56,928 nucleotides of DNA from Aliarcobacter sp. (GTDB lineage Bacteria; Campylobacterota; Campylobacteria; Campylobacterales; Arcobacteraceae): assembly GCA_028703945.1 (NCBI GenBank), contig JAQVLW010000012.1, positions 1-56,928 on the forward strand. Reading direction: 5' to 3'. The notes below the pieces were generated by a model. It did no database searches. It worked only from the letters and a program-made list of their open reading frames with translations, and was not told the DNA's origin. The first letter of the stretch is position 1. Each line of letters starts with the position of its first letter. Made by a program: the position numbers and the translations under genes. Below are positions 16,273-25,581 of the stretch, piece after piece.

Positions 16273-17853
16273 TTAGTCAATATATTTCAAAATAAATTCT
16301 TTTTTTAGTTCTTCTTTATTTATTTTATTTTTATCAGAAGAAACTAATGGTAAAGATTTTTTATATATAATTCTTGAAGGAAGCATATATGATGCTAAAT
16401 GATTTTTTAATTCAAATAAAATTTCACTTGAATTTAGCTCTGTTTTTGCACTATAAGCTAAAACTATTTCTTCTTCTATCTCTTCATTTTGGATTGAAAA
16501 AACAGCACATTTCTCAATTTCTTTTATATTTTTTTCGACTACTGATTCAATTTCATAAGGATTTACTCTAAATCCTCTTGTTTTAATCATATCATCATGT
16601 CTTGATACAAAATAAAAATATCCTTCTTCATCTTTATAAACATAATCTCCAGTTTTTACAACAATTTCATCACTTAATTGTCCCTCAAGATTAATTACAT
16701 TTTTTAGAATATCAATAGATTTAAATCTTTGTTCAGTTACGTGTGGAGCGTTCCAGAAGCCTTTATATATGTATCCACCTCTATGGATTAACTCTCCAAC
16801 AATTCTTGGCGCGCATTCATTTCCATTTTCATCAATTACATATAATTCAACATCAGGAATTGCTTTTCCAATAGATTCAGGTCTAATTTTTAATTGACTA
16901 GGATCCAAATAAGTTGATCTAAATGCTTCTGTTAATCCATGCATTGAATAAAATTTAGCATTTATAAAATATTTTTCAATATCACTTATCATTTTGGCTG
17001 TTACATTTCCACCTGAAGATGTTATTGTTTTTATATTTTTTAATAATTCACTATTTGGAAGTCTATGTTCTTCTTCATCAAACATTTCAATAATATTTAT
17101 GGGCATTAAAGGTAAAACTGTGATTTTATCATTGATGATATGATTAAAAAAGTCATTTGGTAATACAAATCTATGAAGTGATAATGTTGCTCTTTTATAA
17201 AGTGAACAAAAGATTTGATTTAATCCATAATCAAGATTAAATACTAAAAGTCCTGAAATAACATCATCTTGTTCTAATTTTAAGTATTGAGATACAACAC
17301 GTGCTGAATCAATTAGATTTCTATGTGAAATAACAATACCATTTGGTTTTCCAGAAAGTCCAAAAGAGTATGTAATAACAGCATTATCATGCCCATTTAC
17401 ATCACAAGAATATGGTTTATTGTAGTATTTATAAATCTCTTCAAAAGATGGTAAATCTTTATGACTTGTTTCATAAGATATTATATGACCAACAAATTTT
17501 ATCTCTTCAATTGATTCAAGTTTGATTTTATCAGTAATGATACATTTTATATCGCAATCACCAATTATATATTCAACTTGTTCTGGTTTTAACAGTTTTG
17601 TTAGTGGAACTAACACATATTGTGTTGATAAAATCGCTAAAATAGCTACAACTTGGTCTATTCCTTTATTTGAATAAATACCTATTCTACTTCCTTTTGG
17701 TAAATCAAGTTCGCTTAAATAATAAGCAATTTGATTTACTTTAGTAAAAAGTTCATTATATGTTAATTTTTCATTTCCAAAAAATAATGCAGTTTTCTTT
17801 GGGTTTGAGATATTTGCATCTTCTATTAATGTTCTAATACAATTTATTGACAT
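16273..17853 (-). CDS. Stand-alone AMP-binding adenylate-forming enzyme, glutamate mutase cassette
   Basis: 526-residue ANL-superfamily enzyme. Core motifs: KLTYNELFTKVNQIA near the N-terminus, A3-like ITYSFGLSGKPNGIVISHRN, A5-like YSMHGLTEAFRSTY, A7-like KTGDYVYKDEEGYFYFVSRHDD, A8-like RGFRVNPYEIE, and a C-terminal Lys region SSDKNKINKEEL. The A3 loop is unusual: the Ser/Thr-rich STG is FGLSG and the Lys of PKG is Asn. It is the last gene of the cassette, nine bases after glmL. By analogy with VinN of vicenistatin biosynthesis it may activate 3-methylaspartate for loading on a carrier; that is inference, and no carrier protein gene is seen in the window. Confidence 0.85.
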   Translation of the reverse strand: MSINCIRTLIEDANISNPKKTALFFGNEKLTYNELFTKVNQIAYYLSELDLPKGSRIGIYSNKGIDQVVAILAILSTQYVLVPLTKLLKPEQVEYIIGDCDIKCIITDKIKLESIEEIKFVGHIISYETSHKDLPSFEEIYKYYNKPYSCDVNGHDNAVITYSFGLSGKPNGIVISHRNLIDSARVVSQYLKLEQDDVISGLLVFNLDYGLNQIFCSLYKRATLSLHRFVLPNDFFNHIINDKITVLPLMPINIIEMFDEEEHRLPNSELLKNIKTITSSGGNVTAKMISDIEKYFINAKFYSMHGLTEAFRSTYLDPSQLKIRPESIGKAIPDVELYVIDENGNECAPRIVGELIHRGGYIYKGFWNAPHVTEQRFKSIDILKNVINLEGQLSDEIVVKTGDYVYKDEEGYFYFVSRHDDMIKTRGFRVNPYEIESVVEKNIKEIEKCAVFSIQNEEIEEEIVLAYSAKTELNSSEILFELKNHLASYMLPSRIIYKKSLPLVSSDKNKINKEELKKEFILKYID

Positions 17854-17862
17854 TTTCTCCCC

Positions 17863-19047
17863 TTATTTTTGTGTAATACCTAGTGTCCAAATATCATAAT
17901 TTGAATCTAAGATAATAGATGGATGAATATCTGAAGTTAAAATCTTTTTATAGAAAAATGAAATAATATCCTCAGCTTCTTCAAAACTTAATACTTTTGT
18001 AATTCCACCTGTTAATACAATAGATTTTAGTAGATTTAACTTTAATTTTATATATAAAGGATGGGCTTCACTAACTTTGTATAAAACTAAAAAAATTGCT
18101 AATTGCATTAAAATTCGCAGATTTTTAGGACTATCTTCATTAAAAATATTTTCTGTAACTTTTAGGTGAGCTAATAATTCATAAACAAATTCATTGTTTT
18201 TAGCTGCAAATATTAAAGACTCTTTTGATTTATAAACTCCAAGTTTTTTGAAAACTAATCTATCATATTCATTTTCTGTAACCATATTATCATCGGATAA
18301 ATCTTTTGAATAGTGAATATCAGTTGTTGCTCCACCAATATCTATTAAAATAAATGGATTAACAACTGCAAACTTACTATCTATAAAAGGTAGAGTTTTA
18401 TTTACAATATATGGAGTTGAAAATATTTGATTTGAAGTTAAATCGTATAAATGTTTAATATCTTCTTTCCCTTCAATATCAGCTTGATAAAGGTTTGTTA
18501 AATATTGTTTTAAAGGCTCTTCAACAACATGAAGTTTATTGTTTATAATATTTTCAACAACAACTAAATTTTGAATATTTGCTTTTAAATAATCAGCATC
18601 TTGGCAGGACCCTGCAAATACGATATTTGAAAATCTTAAATTTTCTAAATAGTTAAATAGTTTATCATCAAATACATTATTTACACTATTTATTCCACCA
18701 ACAAGAATAACAACATCAATTAAATCACTTGGAATTGAAGTAGTTTCAATATCTTGATATAAAACTGTATTAATAATATTTATTCCAGAGTTATAAGCAA
18801 TATTTGTTGCAAATTTTAATGAAAAAGAGTTTGTAATTCCAATAATTAAAGTTGTTAATCCACCATTTGCAGATGAACAAATAAATACTTCATCTTTTTT
18901 GAATTTAGAGATAGTATCAGAGCATTTTGATAATAAATCATCATAAATATCTTTGTTAAAATCCCTAAAATGTTGTTCAACTTGATTGTTAGCACAAACT
19001 TTAAAATATGTACTTCCAATATCTATTAATAATTTATTTTGGCTCAT
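17863..19047 (-). CDS. glmL: Glutamate mutase accessory protein GlmL (MutL, reactivase-like ATPase)
   Basis: 394-residue actin-like (ASKHA) ATPase of the MutL/GlmL family, thought to reactivate or protect the B12-dependent mutase. Phosphate-1 motif LLIDIGSTYFKV is at the N-terminus, phosphate-2 FILIDIGGATTDIH in the middle, and the adenosine motif IVLTGGITKVL near the C-terminus. It is unrelated to the mismatch-repair MutL. It is shorter than the roughly 460 residues I recall for clostridial MutL. It lies between glmE (four-base overlap) and the adenylating enzyme. Confidence 0.85.
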   Translation of the reverse strand: MSQNKLLIDIGSTYFKVCANNQVEQHFRDFNKDIYDDLLSKCSDTISKFKKDEVFICSSANGGLTTLIIGITNSFSLKFATNIAYNSGINIINTVLYQDIETTSIPSDLIDVVILVGGINSVNNVFDDKLFNYLENLRFSNIVFAGSCQDADYLKANIQNLVVVENIINNKLHVVEEPLKQYLTNLYQADIEGKEDIKHLYDLTSNQIFSTPYIVNKTLPFIDSKFAVVNPFILIDIGGATTDIHYSKDLSDDNMVTENEYDRLVFKKLGVYKSKESLIFAAKNNEFVYELLAHLKVTENIFNEDSPKNLRILMQLAIFLVLYKVSEAHPLYIKLKLNLLKSIVLTGGITKVLSFEEAEDIISFFYKKILTSDIHPSIILDSNYDIWTLGITQK

Positions 19048-20408
19048 TGCATAATTCCTATATCATGGATAATATCATTTACTATTGATGAAGCATCTTT
19101 GTTTAAGTCACATTGAGCTTTTTCATATTCAAAACATCTATCAGAAATTGGAAGATTTCCTCTTTTTATGATTCTAATATTTTTATTTTTATCTCTTACA
19201 GTTACAACTTCATTGTTATTTATAATATGTGGAGAGTAAGGAACATCGATAATTCCTGCTTTTATAGAGTTAAATACTTTTCTCCATAAAGTGTCTGCTT
19301 TGTCATTAAATACAGCTTCCATAATAGACATAACTTCACTTGTTACAATCTCTTCTTCTTGCTCATCAGTGATATTTGGAATACCTTGTAACATTTTTAA
19401 TGTATATTGAGTATTTGCAACAGTTTTTGCATTTGATTCTCGTGTTGGAATACCAAAAGCTTCGTCTCTTGTTTTTGTGATGATTTTATCAGCTCTAACC
19501 ATTGAAGCAATTACTGTTGAAGTATTGATTAATGACTCTGAATAATCTTTATTTGAAGGGAAAGCTCCCATCCATTGGTGATATACAAGATTTATCATAG
19601 CATCACCACAACCAATTTGCTCAGCGTAGTGTTTTGCCATTTTTCTTAGTACATTTGCAGTTACTATATCTTGAATCATAGAACCTGTTTGTGAAAATGA
19701 TACAGAGAATGATTTAACACCTTCTTCAAGTGATAAAAGCATTTCACAAAGTTGAATTACAATTGTAATACAAGGAGGCACAAGTGTTGCAGTTAATGGA
19801 CCAAAAGATTCTCTATTGATTGGCTCATTTAGTTTTGAATAATTAGCACAGATTCTTTCAACATATTTCCAATACATAAATGCTTTATCTAATGGGAAGT
19901 TTTTTGAATATGGTAAAAGATAAGTTATTGGTCCACCTTCAATTTCAAAAATACCAGAAGCTAATGCAGTTTCGATTAATAATCTTGCATCAGGAGTTCC
20001 ATGTCTTAGTGAAATTGGTTTATCAAAATGAGTCATCATTTTTCTACTAGTTCGGTATCCATGATTTACAAGTGGATAACCATTCAACATATCAACTTCA
20101 TTTTCTTCTGAAAGCTTTAGCATTTTTGCACTTGTTGAGTAGTCATTTAATCTTGTATTTGAATCAATTGTACATGGTAATACATCTACATTTGCATCTA
20201 CGAAAAACTCATAAAGTGAAAACATTTTTTTATAAGTAGGAAATCCGCCTCTTGGCTGAACCAACATCTTCTTTTTATTTTTAAAGTGATGTGAAATAAA
20301 TAAGTTTTTTGAAGCGCCTTTTATAAACTCTTCAATTTCTGCAAAATCAAAATTATCTGCATATTTATTTTGAACAATGATGTTTCTTTCTTCTTGAAGT
20401 AAACTCAT
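19044..20408 (-). CDS. glmE: Glutamate mutase (methylaspartate mutase) epsilon subunit
   Basis: Catalytic TIM-barrel subunit of the coenzyme-B12 enzyme that interconverts L-glutamate and (2S,3S)-3-methylaspartate, 454 residues. By eye it aligns well with clostridial GlmE as I remember it. The substrate claw is intact: Arg53 (QPRGG), Arg86 (TIDSNTR) and Arg135 (LRHGTPDAR) match Arg66/100/149; Glu157 (EIEGG) matches Glu171; Tyr163 and Tyr167 match Tyr177/181, with equal spacing. VYHQWMGAFP and KTRDEAFGIPTRESNA are also shared. It overlaps glmS and glmL by four bases each, so the complex is made from one mRNA. Confidence 0.92.
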   Translation of the reverse strand: MSLLQEERNIIVQNKYADNFDFAEIEEFIKGASKNLFISHHFKNKKKMLVQPRGGFPTYKKMFSLYEFFVDANVDVLPCTIDSNTRLNDYSTSAKMLKLSEENEVDMLNGYPLVNHGYRTSRKMMTHFDKPISLRHGTPDARLLIETALASGIFEIEGGPITYLLPYSKNFPLDKAFMYWKYVERICANYSKLNEPINRESFGPLTATLVPPCITIVIQLCEMLLSLEEGVKSFSVSFSQTGSMIQDIVTANVLRKMAKHYAEQIGCGDAMINLVYHQWMGAFPSNKDYSESLINTSTVIASMVRADKIITKTRDEAFGIPTRESNAKTVANTQYTLKMLQGIPNITDEQEEEIVTSEVMSIMEAVFNDKADTLWRKVFNSIKAGIIDVPYSPHIINNNEVVTVRDKNKNIRIIKRGNLPISDRCFEYEKAQCDLNKDASSIVNDIIHDIGIMQ

Positions 20409-20812
20409 TTTCTCTCCTTCAAGTATTTTTCTAATTCATCAAGTCCTGTATTTAAGTCAACCTGGTGAAATACTAAATCAAAACCATAGTTTTTGAATTT
20501 TGGAACAATTACACTAGCATCACCCTCACCTACGGCCAAATTTCCACCTAACATAAATACAACATCTTTTAAATTTTTGTATTTTGATTTTAATATTGGT
20601 AAATCTCTACACCATCCTTCAGCTTCACCATTTAGTGAAGAGATAAGCAAAACATCAGCATTTGTTTCAATAACTGCATCAATAAACTCTTCAAGGTATG
20701 TGTTAACACCTAGATTAAATACCTCAAATCCTCTTGCTTGTAATGATATATCAATGAGTCGATTAGCAACCACATGTATATCATTACCAACTACGCCTAT
20801 AACTACTTTCAT
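20405..20812 (-). CDS. glmS: Glutamate mutase sigma (cobalamin-binding) subunit
   Basis: 135-residue B12-binding Rossmann-like subunit; not the glucosamine synthase that shares this symbol. The cobalt-ligand His13 is in GVVGNDIHVVANRL, followed by LISSLNGEAEG and MLGGNLAVGEGD, the SxL and GG motifs that hold the nucleotide tail. The usual DxHxxG is DxHxxA here (Ala16 for Gly). It is the first gene of the four-gene cassette, preceded by a 213-base gap shared with divergent argG. No cobalamin riboswitch is evident in that gap. Confidence 0.92.
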   Translation of the reverse strand: MKVVIGVVGNDIHVVANRLIDISLQARGFEVFNLGVNTYLEEFIDAVIETNADVLLISSLNGEAEGWCRDLPILKSKYKNLKDVVFMLGGNLAVGEGDASVIVPKFKNYGFDLVFHQVDLNTGLDELEKYLKERK

Positions 20813-20982
20813 ATTTTCTACCTAATATTTTAATGTTTTTGCACATAAAGGCTGTAATAATCTTATCTAAATTTTAGTAAAACTAATTTTATTATGTCCT
20901 TATTTTTATAGAAAAACCATATCTTTATAAGTAAGCAGATTTACTATTTAATAACTTAAATTTGTTTATAGTAAAAATTCGT

Positions 20983-20988
20983 TAAAAT
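20983..20988 (+). promoter_or_regulatory. Candidate -10 of argG
   Basis: GTTAAAATAA contains TAAAAT, 38 bases upstream of the argG start, in the 213-base divergent region between glmS and argG. The rest of that region is AT-rich with no clear operator. Confidence 0.4.
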
Positions 20989-21025
20989 AACACCCTTAAA
21001 AATAATGTAACCATAGGATAAATTT

Positions 21026-22267
21026 ATGAGTAAAAAAGATATTAAAAAAGTTGTGCTAGCTTACAGTGGTGGGCTTGATACTTCTATTATTTTAAAATGG
21101 CTTCAAGATGAATATAATGCTGAAGTTATCACTTTCACAGCTGATTTAGGTCAAGGTGAAGAAGTTGAACCTGCTCGAACTAAAGCAATAGCTTGTGGTA
21201 TTAAACCTGAAAATGTATTTATATTAGATATTAAAGAAGAGTTTGTAAAAGATTATGTTTTCCCTATGTTTAGAGCAAATGCTATTTATGAGGGTGAGTA
21301 TTTACTTGGAACTTCAATTGCACGTCCTTTAATTGCTAAAAAATTAATTGATATTGCAAACCAAACAGGAGCTGAGGCTGTAAGTCATGGAGCAACTGGA
21401 AAAGGAAATGACCAAGTAAGATTTGAACTTGGTGCACTTGCATTAAGACCTGATATTAAAGTTATTGCTCCTTGGAGAGAATGGGAATTAAATTCAAGAG
21501 AAAGTTTACTTGAATATGCAAAAAAACATGGTATTGAAATTGCTCAAAAACATGTTGATGAAAATGGTAATCCAAAAGTTAGCCCATATTCAATGGATGC
21601 TAACCTTTTACACATCTCTTATGAAGGTTTACATTTAGAAAATCCAAATAACGAGCCAGAAGAGTCTATGTGGTTATGGACGACAGCACCTGAAAAAGCT
21701 CCTGACGTTCCTGAATATTTAACATTAACATACAAAAATGGGGATCCAATTGCTATTGATGGTATTGAAATGACACCAGCTACATTACTTGCAAAATTAA
21801 ATGAGTATGGAAATAGAAATGGTATTGGTAGAGCTGATATTGTTGAAAATAGATATGTTGGGATGAAAGCTAGAGGTTGTTATGAAACTCCAGGTGGAAC
21901 TATCATGTTAAAAGCTCACAGAGCAATTGAATCTATTTGTTTAGATAGAGAAGCTGCGCACTTAAAAGATGAGTTAATGCCAAGATATGCTAAGTTAATC
22001 TACCAAGGATATTGGTTCTCACCTGAAAGAGAAATGCTTCAATCTGCTATTGATGCAAGTCAAAAACATGTTGAAGGAACTGTTAAAATTAAACTTTATA
22101 AAGGAAATGTAACTGTTATTGGTAGAGATTCTATAAAATCTTTATATAATGATGCTTATTCAACTTTTGAAAAAGATGAAGTTTATAACCAAAAAGATGC
22201 TGAAGGATTTATTAGACTTAATGCATTAAGATTTATCATCGCTGGTAAAAACCAAAACAGAAACTAA
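21026..22267 (+). CDS. argG: Argininosuccinate synthase ArgG
   Basis: Condenses citrulline and aspartate with ATP to argininosuccinate, the penultimate step of arginine synthesis. It has 413 residues. The N-terminal PP-loop is [18 protein letters not shown], followed by [28 protein letters not shown] and [14 protein letters not shown] are family signatures. The ATG follows ATAGGAT. It is a single-gene unit ending in a strong terminator. Confidence 0.97.
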   Translation: MSKKDIKKVVLAYSGGLDTSIILKWLQDEYNAEVITFTADLGQGEEVEPARTKAIACGIKPENVFILDIKEEFVKDYVFPMFRANAIYEGEYLLGTSIARPLIAKKLIDIANQTGAEAVSHGATGKGNDQVRFELGALALRPDIKVIAPWREWELNSRESLLEYAKKHGIEIAQKHVDENGNPKVSPYSMDANLLHISYEGLHLENPNNEPEESMWLWTTAPEKAPDVPEYLTLTYKNGDPIAIDGIEMTPATLLAKLNEYGNRNGIGRADIVENRYVGMKARGCYETPGGTIMLKAHRAIESICLDREAAHLKDELMPRYAKLIYQGYWFSPEREMLQSAIDASQKHVEGTVKIKLYKGNVTVIGRDSIKSLYNDAYSTFEKDEVYNQKDAEGFIRLNALRFIIAGKNQNRN

Positions 22268-22287
22268 TTTATTAAAAATTATCCTTT

Positions 22288-22318
22288 AAAAGGTGGCTTT
22301 TTTAAGTCACCTTTTTTT
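22288..22318 (+). terminator. Rho-independent terminator of argG
   Basis: AAAAGGTGGC pairs with GTCACCTTTT (one G-U) around a TTTTTTAA loop, followed directly by a T run. A textbook intrinsic terminator 20 bases after the argG stop. Confidence 0.85.
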
Positions 22319-22376
22319 ATTGCATTTTTTTATCTCAAAAGATATAATCTTTAAAAAAACTTTATAGGATAAAAAT

Positions 22377-22877
22377 ATGATTTTAAAATTTAAAGAGTTT
22401 TACCCAAAAATTCATCCATCTGCTTGGATTGCACCAAGTGCTGATTTAATAGGAAATATTGAAATTAGTGAGGATTCATCTGTTTGGTTTGGATGTGTAA
22501 TTCGTTCGGATGTAAATGAAGTTAGAATTGGTAAAAATACAAACATCCAAGATTTATCATGTATTCACACAGATACAAATACAAAAACAATAATTGGTGA
22601 CAATGTTACAATTGGTCATAAAGTTATGCTTCATGGCTGTAAAATCGAAGATAATTGTTTAATAGGAATGAGTGCAACAATTCTTGATAATGCTATTATT
22701 GGTGAAGGAAGTATCGTTGGAGCAAATTCACTTGTAACTTCAGGAAAAGTTTTTCCACCAAGAAGTATGATTATGGGAAGTCCTGCTAAAGTAGTGAAGC
22801 AATTAACACAAGAAGATGTGGATAAATTAATTGCTCATGCGGCTCATTATGTAGAGTATAAAAATGATTATAGATAA
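22377..22877 (+). CDS. Gamma carbonic anhydrase family protein
   Basis: 166-residue left-handed beta-helix protein built of hexapeptide repeats (IGNIEI, VRIGKN, IIGDNV, IIGEGS). The zinc ligands expected for the gamma class are present: His in SCIHTDT, and two in TIGHKVMLHGC with the usual spacing. It would form a trimer; many such short members (YrdA/PaaY-like) have weak or unproven carbonic anhydrase activity, so the reaction is uncertain. ATG follows TAGGAT. Confidence 0.88.
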   Translation: MILKFKEFYPKIHPSAWIAPSADLIGNIEISEDSSVWFGCVIRSDVNEVRIGKNTNIQDLSCIHTDTNTKTIIGDNVTIGHKVMLHGCKIEDNCLIGMSATILDNAIIGEGSIVGANSLVTSGKVFPPRSMIMGSPAKVVKQLTQEDVDKLIAHAAHYVEYKNDYR

Positions 22878-22902
22878 ATAATAGGTTTTTAAACCTATTA
22901 TT
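22877..22902. terminator. Bidirectional terminator between the carbonic anhydrase and ktrA genes
   Basis: AATAATAGGTTT and AAACCTATTATT are perfect inverted repeats with a very short centre, between two convergent genes, with A and T tracts on either side. It should work in both directions. Confidence 0.7.
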
Positions 22903-23550
22903 TTATATTTGTTTATAGAACTCTTTAATATATTTTGATTCACCTAAAAAAACCAATAAATCATCTTTTTTTACTTGATAAAATGGATCAATTTGCATAC
23001 TCCAAATACCGCCTATTTTATATGAAATAATTTTTAGATTTTTAAATTCTGATTCAATTTCAGAGATTTTTTTATATATGAAATTATCAGTAGCTACAAA
23101 TTTTACCATTTTTATTGTATTACTAACATCTATTTCTTCAACTGTCATATTATCAATAAGTTTTTTCACAAGCATTCTTCCTGCGATTTTTTCAGGGTAA
23201 ATAACTTTAAAAGCCCCTATTTTCGTCAAAATTTCACCATGTGTTGAGTTTATAGCTTTTGCAATAATTGTTTTATTATTTAAATCTTTTAAAGCCATTA
23301 CTGTTAAAATACTAGCTTCTATATTTTCACCAATACTTACAATTACTGTATTTAAATTATAAATTCCAATTTCTTCTAAAGCTGCTTTACTTGTGCTATC
23401 AATTATATAAGCATTATCTACATATTCACTTATTTCTTGTACTTTTTTTTCATCATTATCAGCTGCAATTACTTTTACATCTAATCTTGATAAACTTTTT
23501 GCAATATAAAATCCAAATTTTCCTAAACCAATAACAGCTACTGTTTTCAT
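22903..23550 (-). CDS. ktrA: Potassium uptake regulator KtrA/TrkA
   Basis: 215-residue cytosolic RCK gating subunit. The N-terminal Rossmann domain has AVIGLGKFGFYIAKSL and the acidic AADNDEKK that binds NAD(H) or ATP/ADP. The C-terminal TrkA_C domain (about 140-215) ends with DPFYQVKKDDLLVFLG. A single N/C pair marks it as KtrA-like, not the doubled E. coli TrkA. Its start overlaps the end of the membrane subunit by four bases; together they form the K+ channel-like transporter. Confidence 0.92.
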   Translation of the reverse strand: MKTVAVIGLGKFGFYIAKSLSRLDVKVIAADNDEKKVQEISEYVDNAYIIDSTSKAALEEIGIYNLNTVIVSIGENIEASILTVMALKDLNNKTIIAKAINSTHGEILTKIGAFKVIYPEKIAGRMLVKKLIDNMTVEEIDVSNTIKMVKFVATDNFIYKKISEIESEFKNLKIISYKIGGIWSMQIDPFYQVKKDDLLVFLGESKYIKEFYKQI

Positions 23551-24872
23551 ATTATAATTTTTCCTACTGGGTATTTAAAATGTTTTGTTTTTGCTTTTCC
23601 AACTAAAATTAATCCAAAAGCAAATACACCTAATCTTCCTGCTATCATTAAAATAATTATGATACTTTTTCCAAAAGTATCAAACTGCTGAGATAAACTC
23701 AAAATATCACCATTTCCTGTTGATACACCAACTGTTCCAAAAGCTGAAACTACTTCAAATAAAATCTTTATAAAAGGAAAATTTTGTGTTTCAACCAAAA
23801 TTAAAACAGTAAAAAGTACAAAAAATGAAGAAGAAATAATAATTGCTAAAGCCTTATTTATCACTTTTTGCTCTATTCTCCTTTTAAAAATACTCGGCTC
23901 TTGATTACTTTGCTTTAAAATATAAACTACCGTAATCATTAAAATAGCTACCGTAGTAATTTTCATACCGCCAGCGGTACTTCCTTGCCCTGCTCCTATC
24001 ATCATAAATAAAGTTGAGAAAAATAAAGATGAGTCCTTTAATGAAGAAAGATCAATACTATTAAATCCAGCTGTTCTAAAATTTACTGATAGAAAAAAAG
24101 CATTTAATATTTTGTCATAAAAACTTAATTCTCCAAAAGTTTTTGGATTATCCCACTCTATTGATAAAAATAAAACCATACCAGCTAATATTAAAATAAT
24201 TGTTCCATAAATCATAATTCTAGTGTGAATAGTAAATCTTTTTGAAAATTTTCTATTTTCATAAATTTCAATCAAAACAAAATATCCTAAACCACCTAAA
24301 ATTATTAAAAGACAAATGGTAACTAAAGAAATCGTATCGCTTTTATATCCAATTAAAGCATCTGTAAAAAGTGAAAATCCTGCATTATTAAAGGCACTTA
24401 TACTATGAAATATTCCAAACCAAAGAGCATCAACAAATTCATATTTTTCTAAAAACTGAATTGTTAAAATAGCTGCTCCAACAAATTCTATAAATAATAC
24501 AAAAAACAAAATCCTTTTCGCAAATCCTCCAACATGAAGGTTTGGCAAATCCATAGATTGTTTCATTGCTATTTTTTCATCAATATTTAATTTTTGTTTA
24601 ATAAATACAAAAAAGATTATTACCAAAGACATATATCCAATTCCACCAATTTGAATAAGAACTAAAATAATAAATTCTCCTAAAAAAGTAAAGTTTTCAG
24701 AAGTACTTGTGACAATTAATCCAGTAACACTCGTGGCACTTGCTGCTGTAAAAAGTGCATCTATAAATTTAAGTTCACCAATATGACAAATAGGTAAACT
24801 TAAAAATATAGCTCCAAAAAAGATTATTACTATATAACCTAAAAATATTGATCTTACATATTTATGTTCCAT
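23547..24872 (-). CDS. ktrB: Potassium transporter membrane subunit KtrB/TrkH
   Basis: 441 residues from ATG 24872, which follows TAGGAAAAG; the longer frame to 24914 overlaps kdpE without a ribosome site. Four pore loops are visible with their selectivity glycines: SATSVTGLIVT, SAFNNAGFSLF, NFRTAGFNSID and SAFGTVGVSTG. Each lies between membrane pairs, as in the SKT superfamily. Length fits KtrB. It takes up K+ with KtrA, and lies eight bases after kdpE in the same operon. Confidence 0.92.
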   Translation of the reverse strand: MEHKYVRSIFLGYIVIIFFGAIFLSLPICHIGELKFIDALFTAASATSVTGLIVTSTSENFTFLGEFIILVLIQIGGIGYMSLVIIFFVFIKQKLNIDEKIAMKQSMDLPNLHVGGFAKRILFFVLFIEFVGAAILTIQFLEKYEFVDALWFGIFHSISAFNNAGFSLFTDALIGYKSDTISLVTICLLIILGGLGYFVLIEIYENRKFSKRFTIHTRIMIYGTIILILAGMVLFLSIEWDNPKTFGELSFYDKILNAFFLSVNFRTAGFNSIDLSSLKDSSLFFSTLFMMIGAGQGSTAGGMKITTVAILMITVVYILKQSNQEPSIFKRRIEQKVINKALAIIISSSFFVLFTVLILVETQNFPFIKILFEVVSAFGTVGVSTGNGDILSLSQQFDTFGKSIIIILMIAGRLGVFAFGLILVGKAKTKHFKYPVGKIII

Positions 24873-24879
24873 GCTTTTC

Positions 24880-25581
24880 CTATAATTCTTGATTACAAGA
24901 AAATCTATAACCAATACCTGATTCTGTTTTTATATATTTTGGTCTTGTAGAATTTTCTTCAATCTTTTTTCTAAGTGTATTTACATAAGTTCGCAGATAT
25001 TGCATCTCATTTTGATAACCTGTCCCCCAAACTTCTTGAAGTATTTGTTTATGAGTTAAAGTTTTATTTGTATGTAACATAAAATATTTTAATAATTCAT
25101 ACTCTATTGGAGTTAATTTAAGATTTTCACCTTTTAATAAAATATTTCTTGATGTAATATCAAGTTCTAATTCATTACAAACAAATTTACTAATCATATC
25201 ATCATTAATATTATTAATTTTTCTTCTTAGATTTGCTCTAATTCTTGCAAGTAATTCATTCACAGAAAAAGGTTTTGTAATATAATCATCAGCTCCTGCA
25301 TCTAAAGCTGCAACTATTTCTTTTTCATCATGTCTTGCTGTTAAAACAATAATTGGAAGTTTAGAAATCTCTCTTATTTGTTTTATCAAATCCTTTCCAT
25401 CTCCATCACTTAAACCTAAATCCACTATTAATAAATCAGGATTGTGGCTTAAAAACATCATTAATGCATTTTTCTTACTTTCACTTGAAATATAATTAAA
25501 TTCATACTCTTTAAAAGTAATTTCTAATAATTTTTTAACAGATAAATCATCTTCTATTATATGTATTAAATATTGTTTCAT
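24880..25581 (-). CDS. kdpE: KdpE-like response regulator
   Basis: 233-residue OmpR-family regulator. The receiver domain has Asp11/Asp12, the phospho-acceptor Asp54 (LIVDLGLSDGDG), Thr81 and Lys103 (YITKPFSVNELLARIR). The winged helix includes LTPIEYELLKYFM and ends RTYVNTLRKKIE, TESGIGYRF. The LGLPDGDG-like and PKYIKTESGIGYRF motifs are those of KdpE. It follows the kinase with a four-base overlap. Its target is presumably the same potassium operon, since no kdpFABC is seen in the window. Confidence 0.88.
   Translation of the reverse strand: MKQYLIHIIEDDLSVKKLLEITFKEYEFNYISSESKKNALMMFLSHNPDLLIVDLGLSDGDGKDLIKQIREISKLPIIVLTARHDEKEIVAALDAGADDYITKPFSVNELLARIRANLRRKINNINDDMISKFVCNELELDITSRNILLKGENLKLTPIEYELLKYFMLHTNKTLTHKQILQEVWGTGYQNEMQYLRTYVNTLRKKIEENSTRPKYIKTESGIGYRFSCNQEL

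Noticed and set aside
20813..21025. Possible cobalamin riboswitch upstream of glmS
   Set aside because: The 213-base gap has no B12-box-like sequence or long paired structure that I can see; it is shared with the argG promoter.
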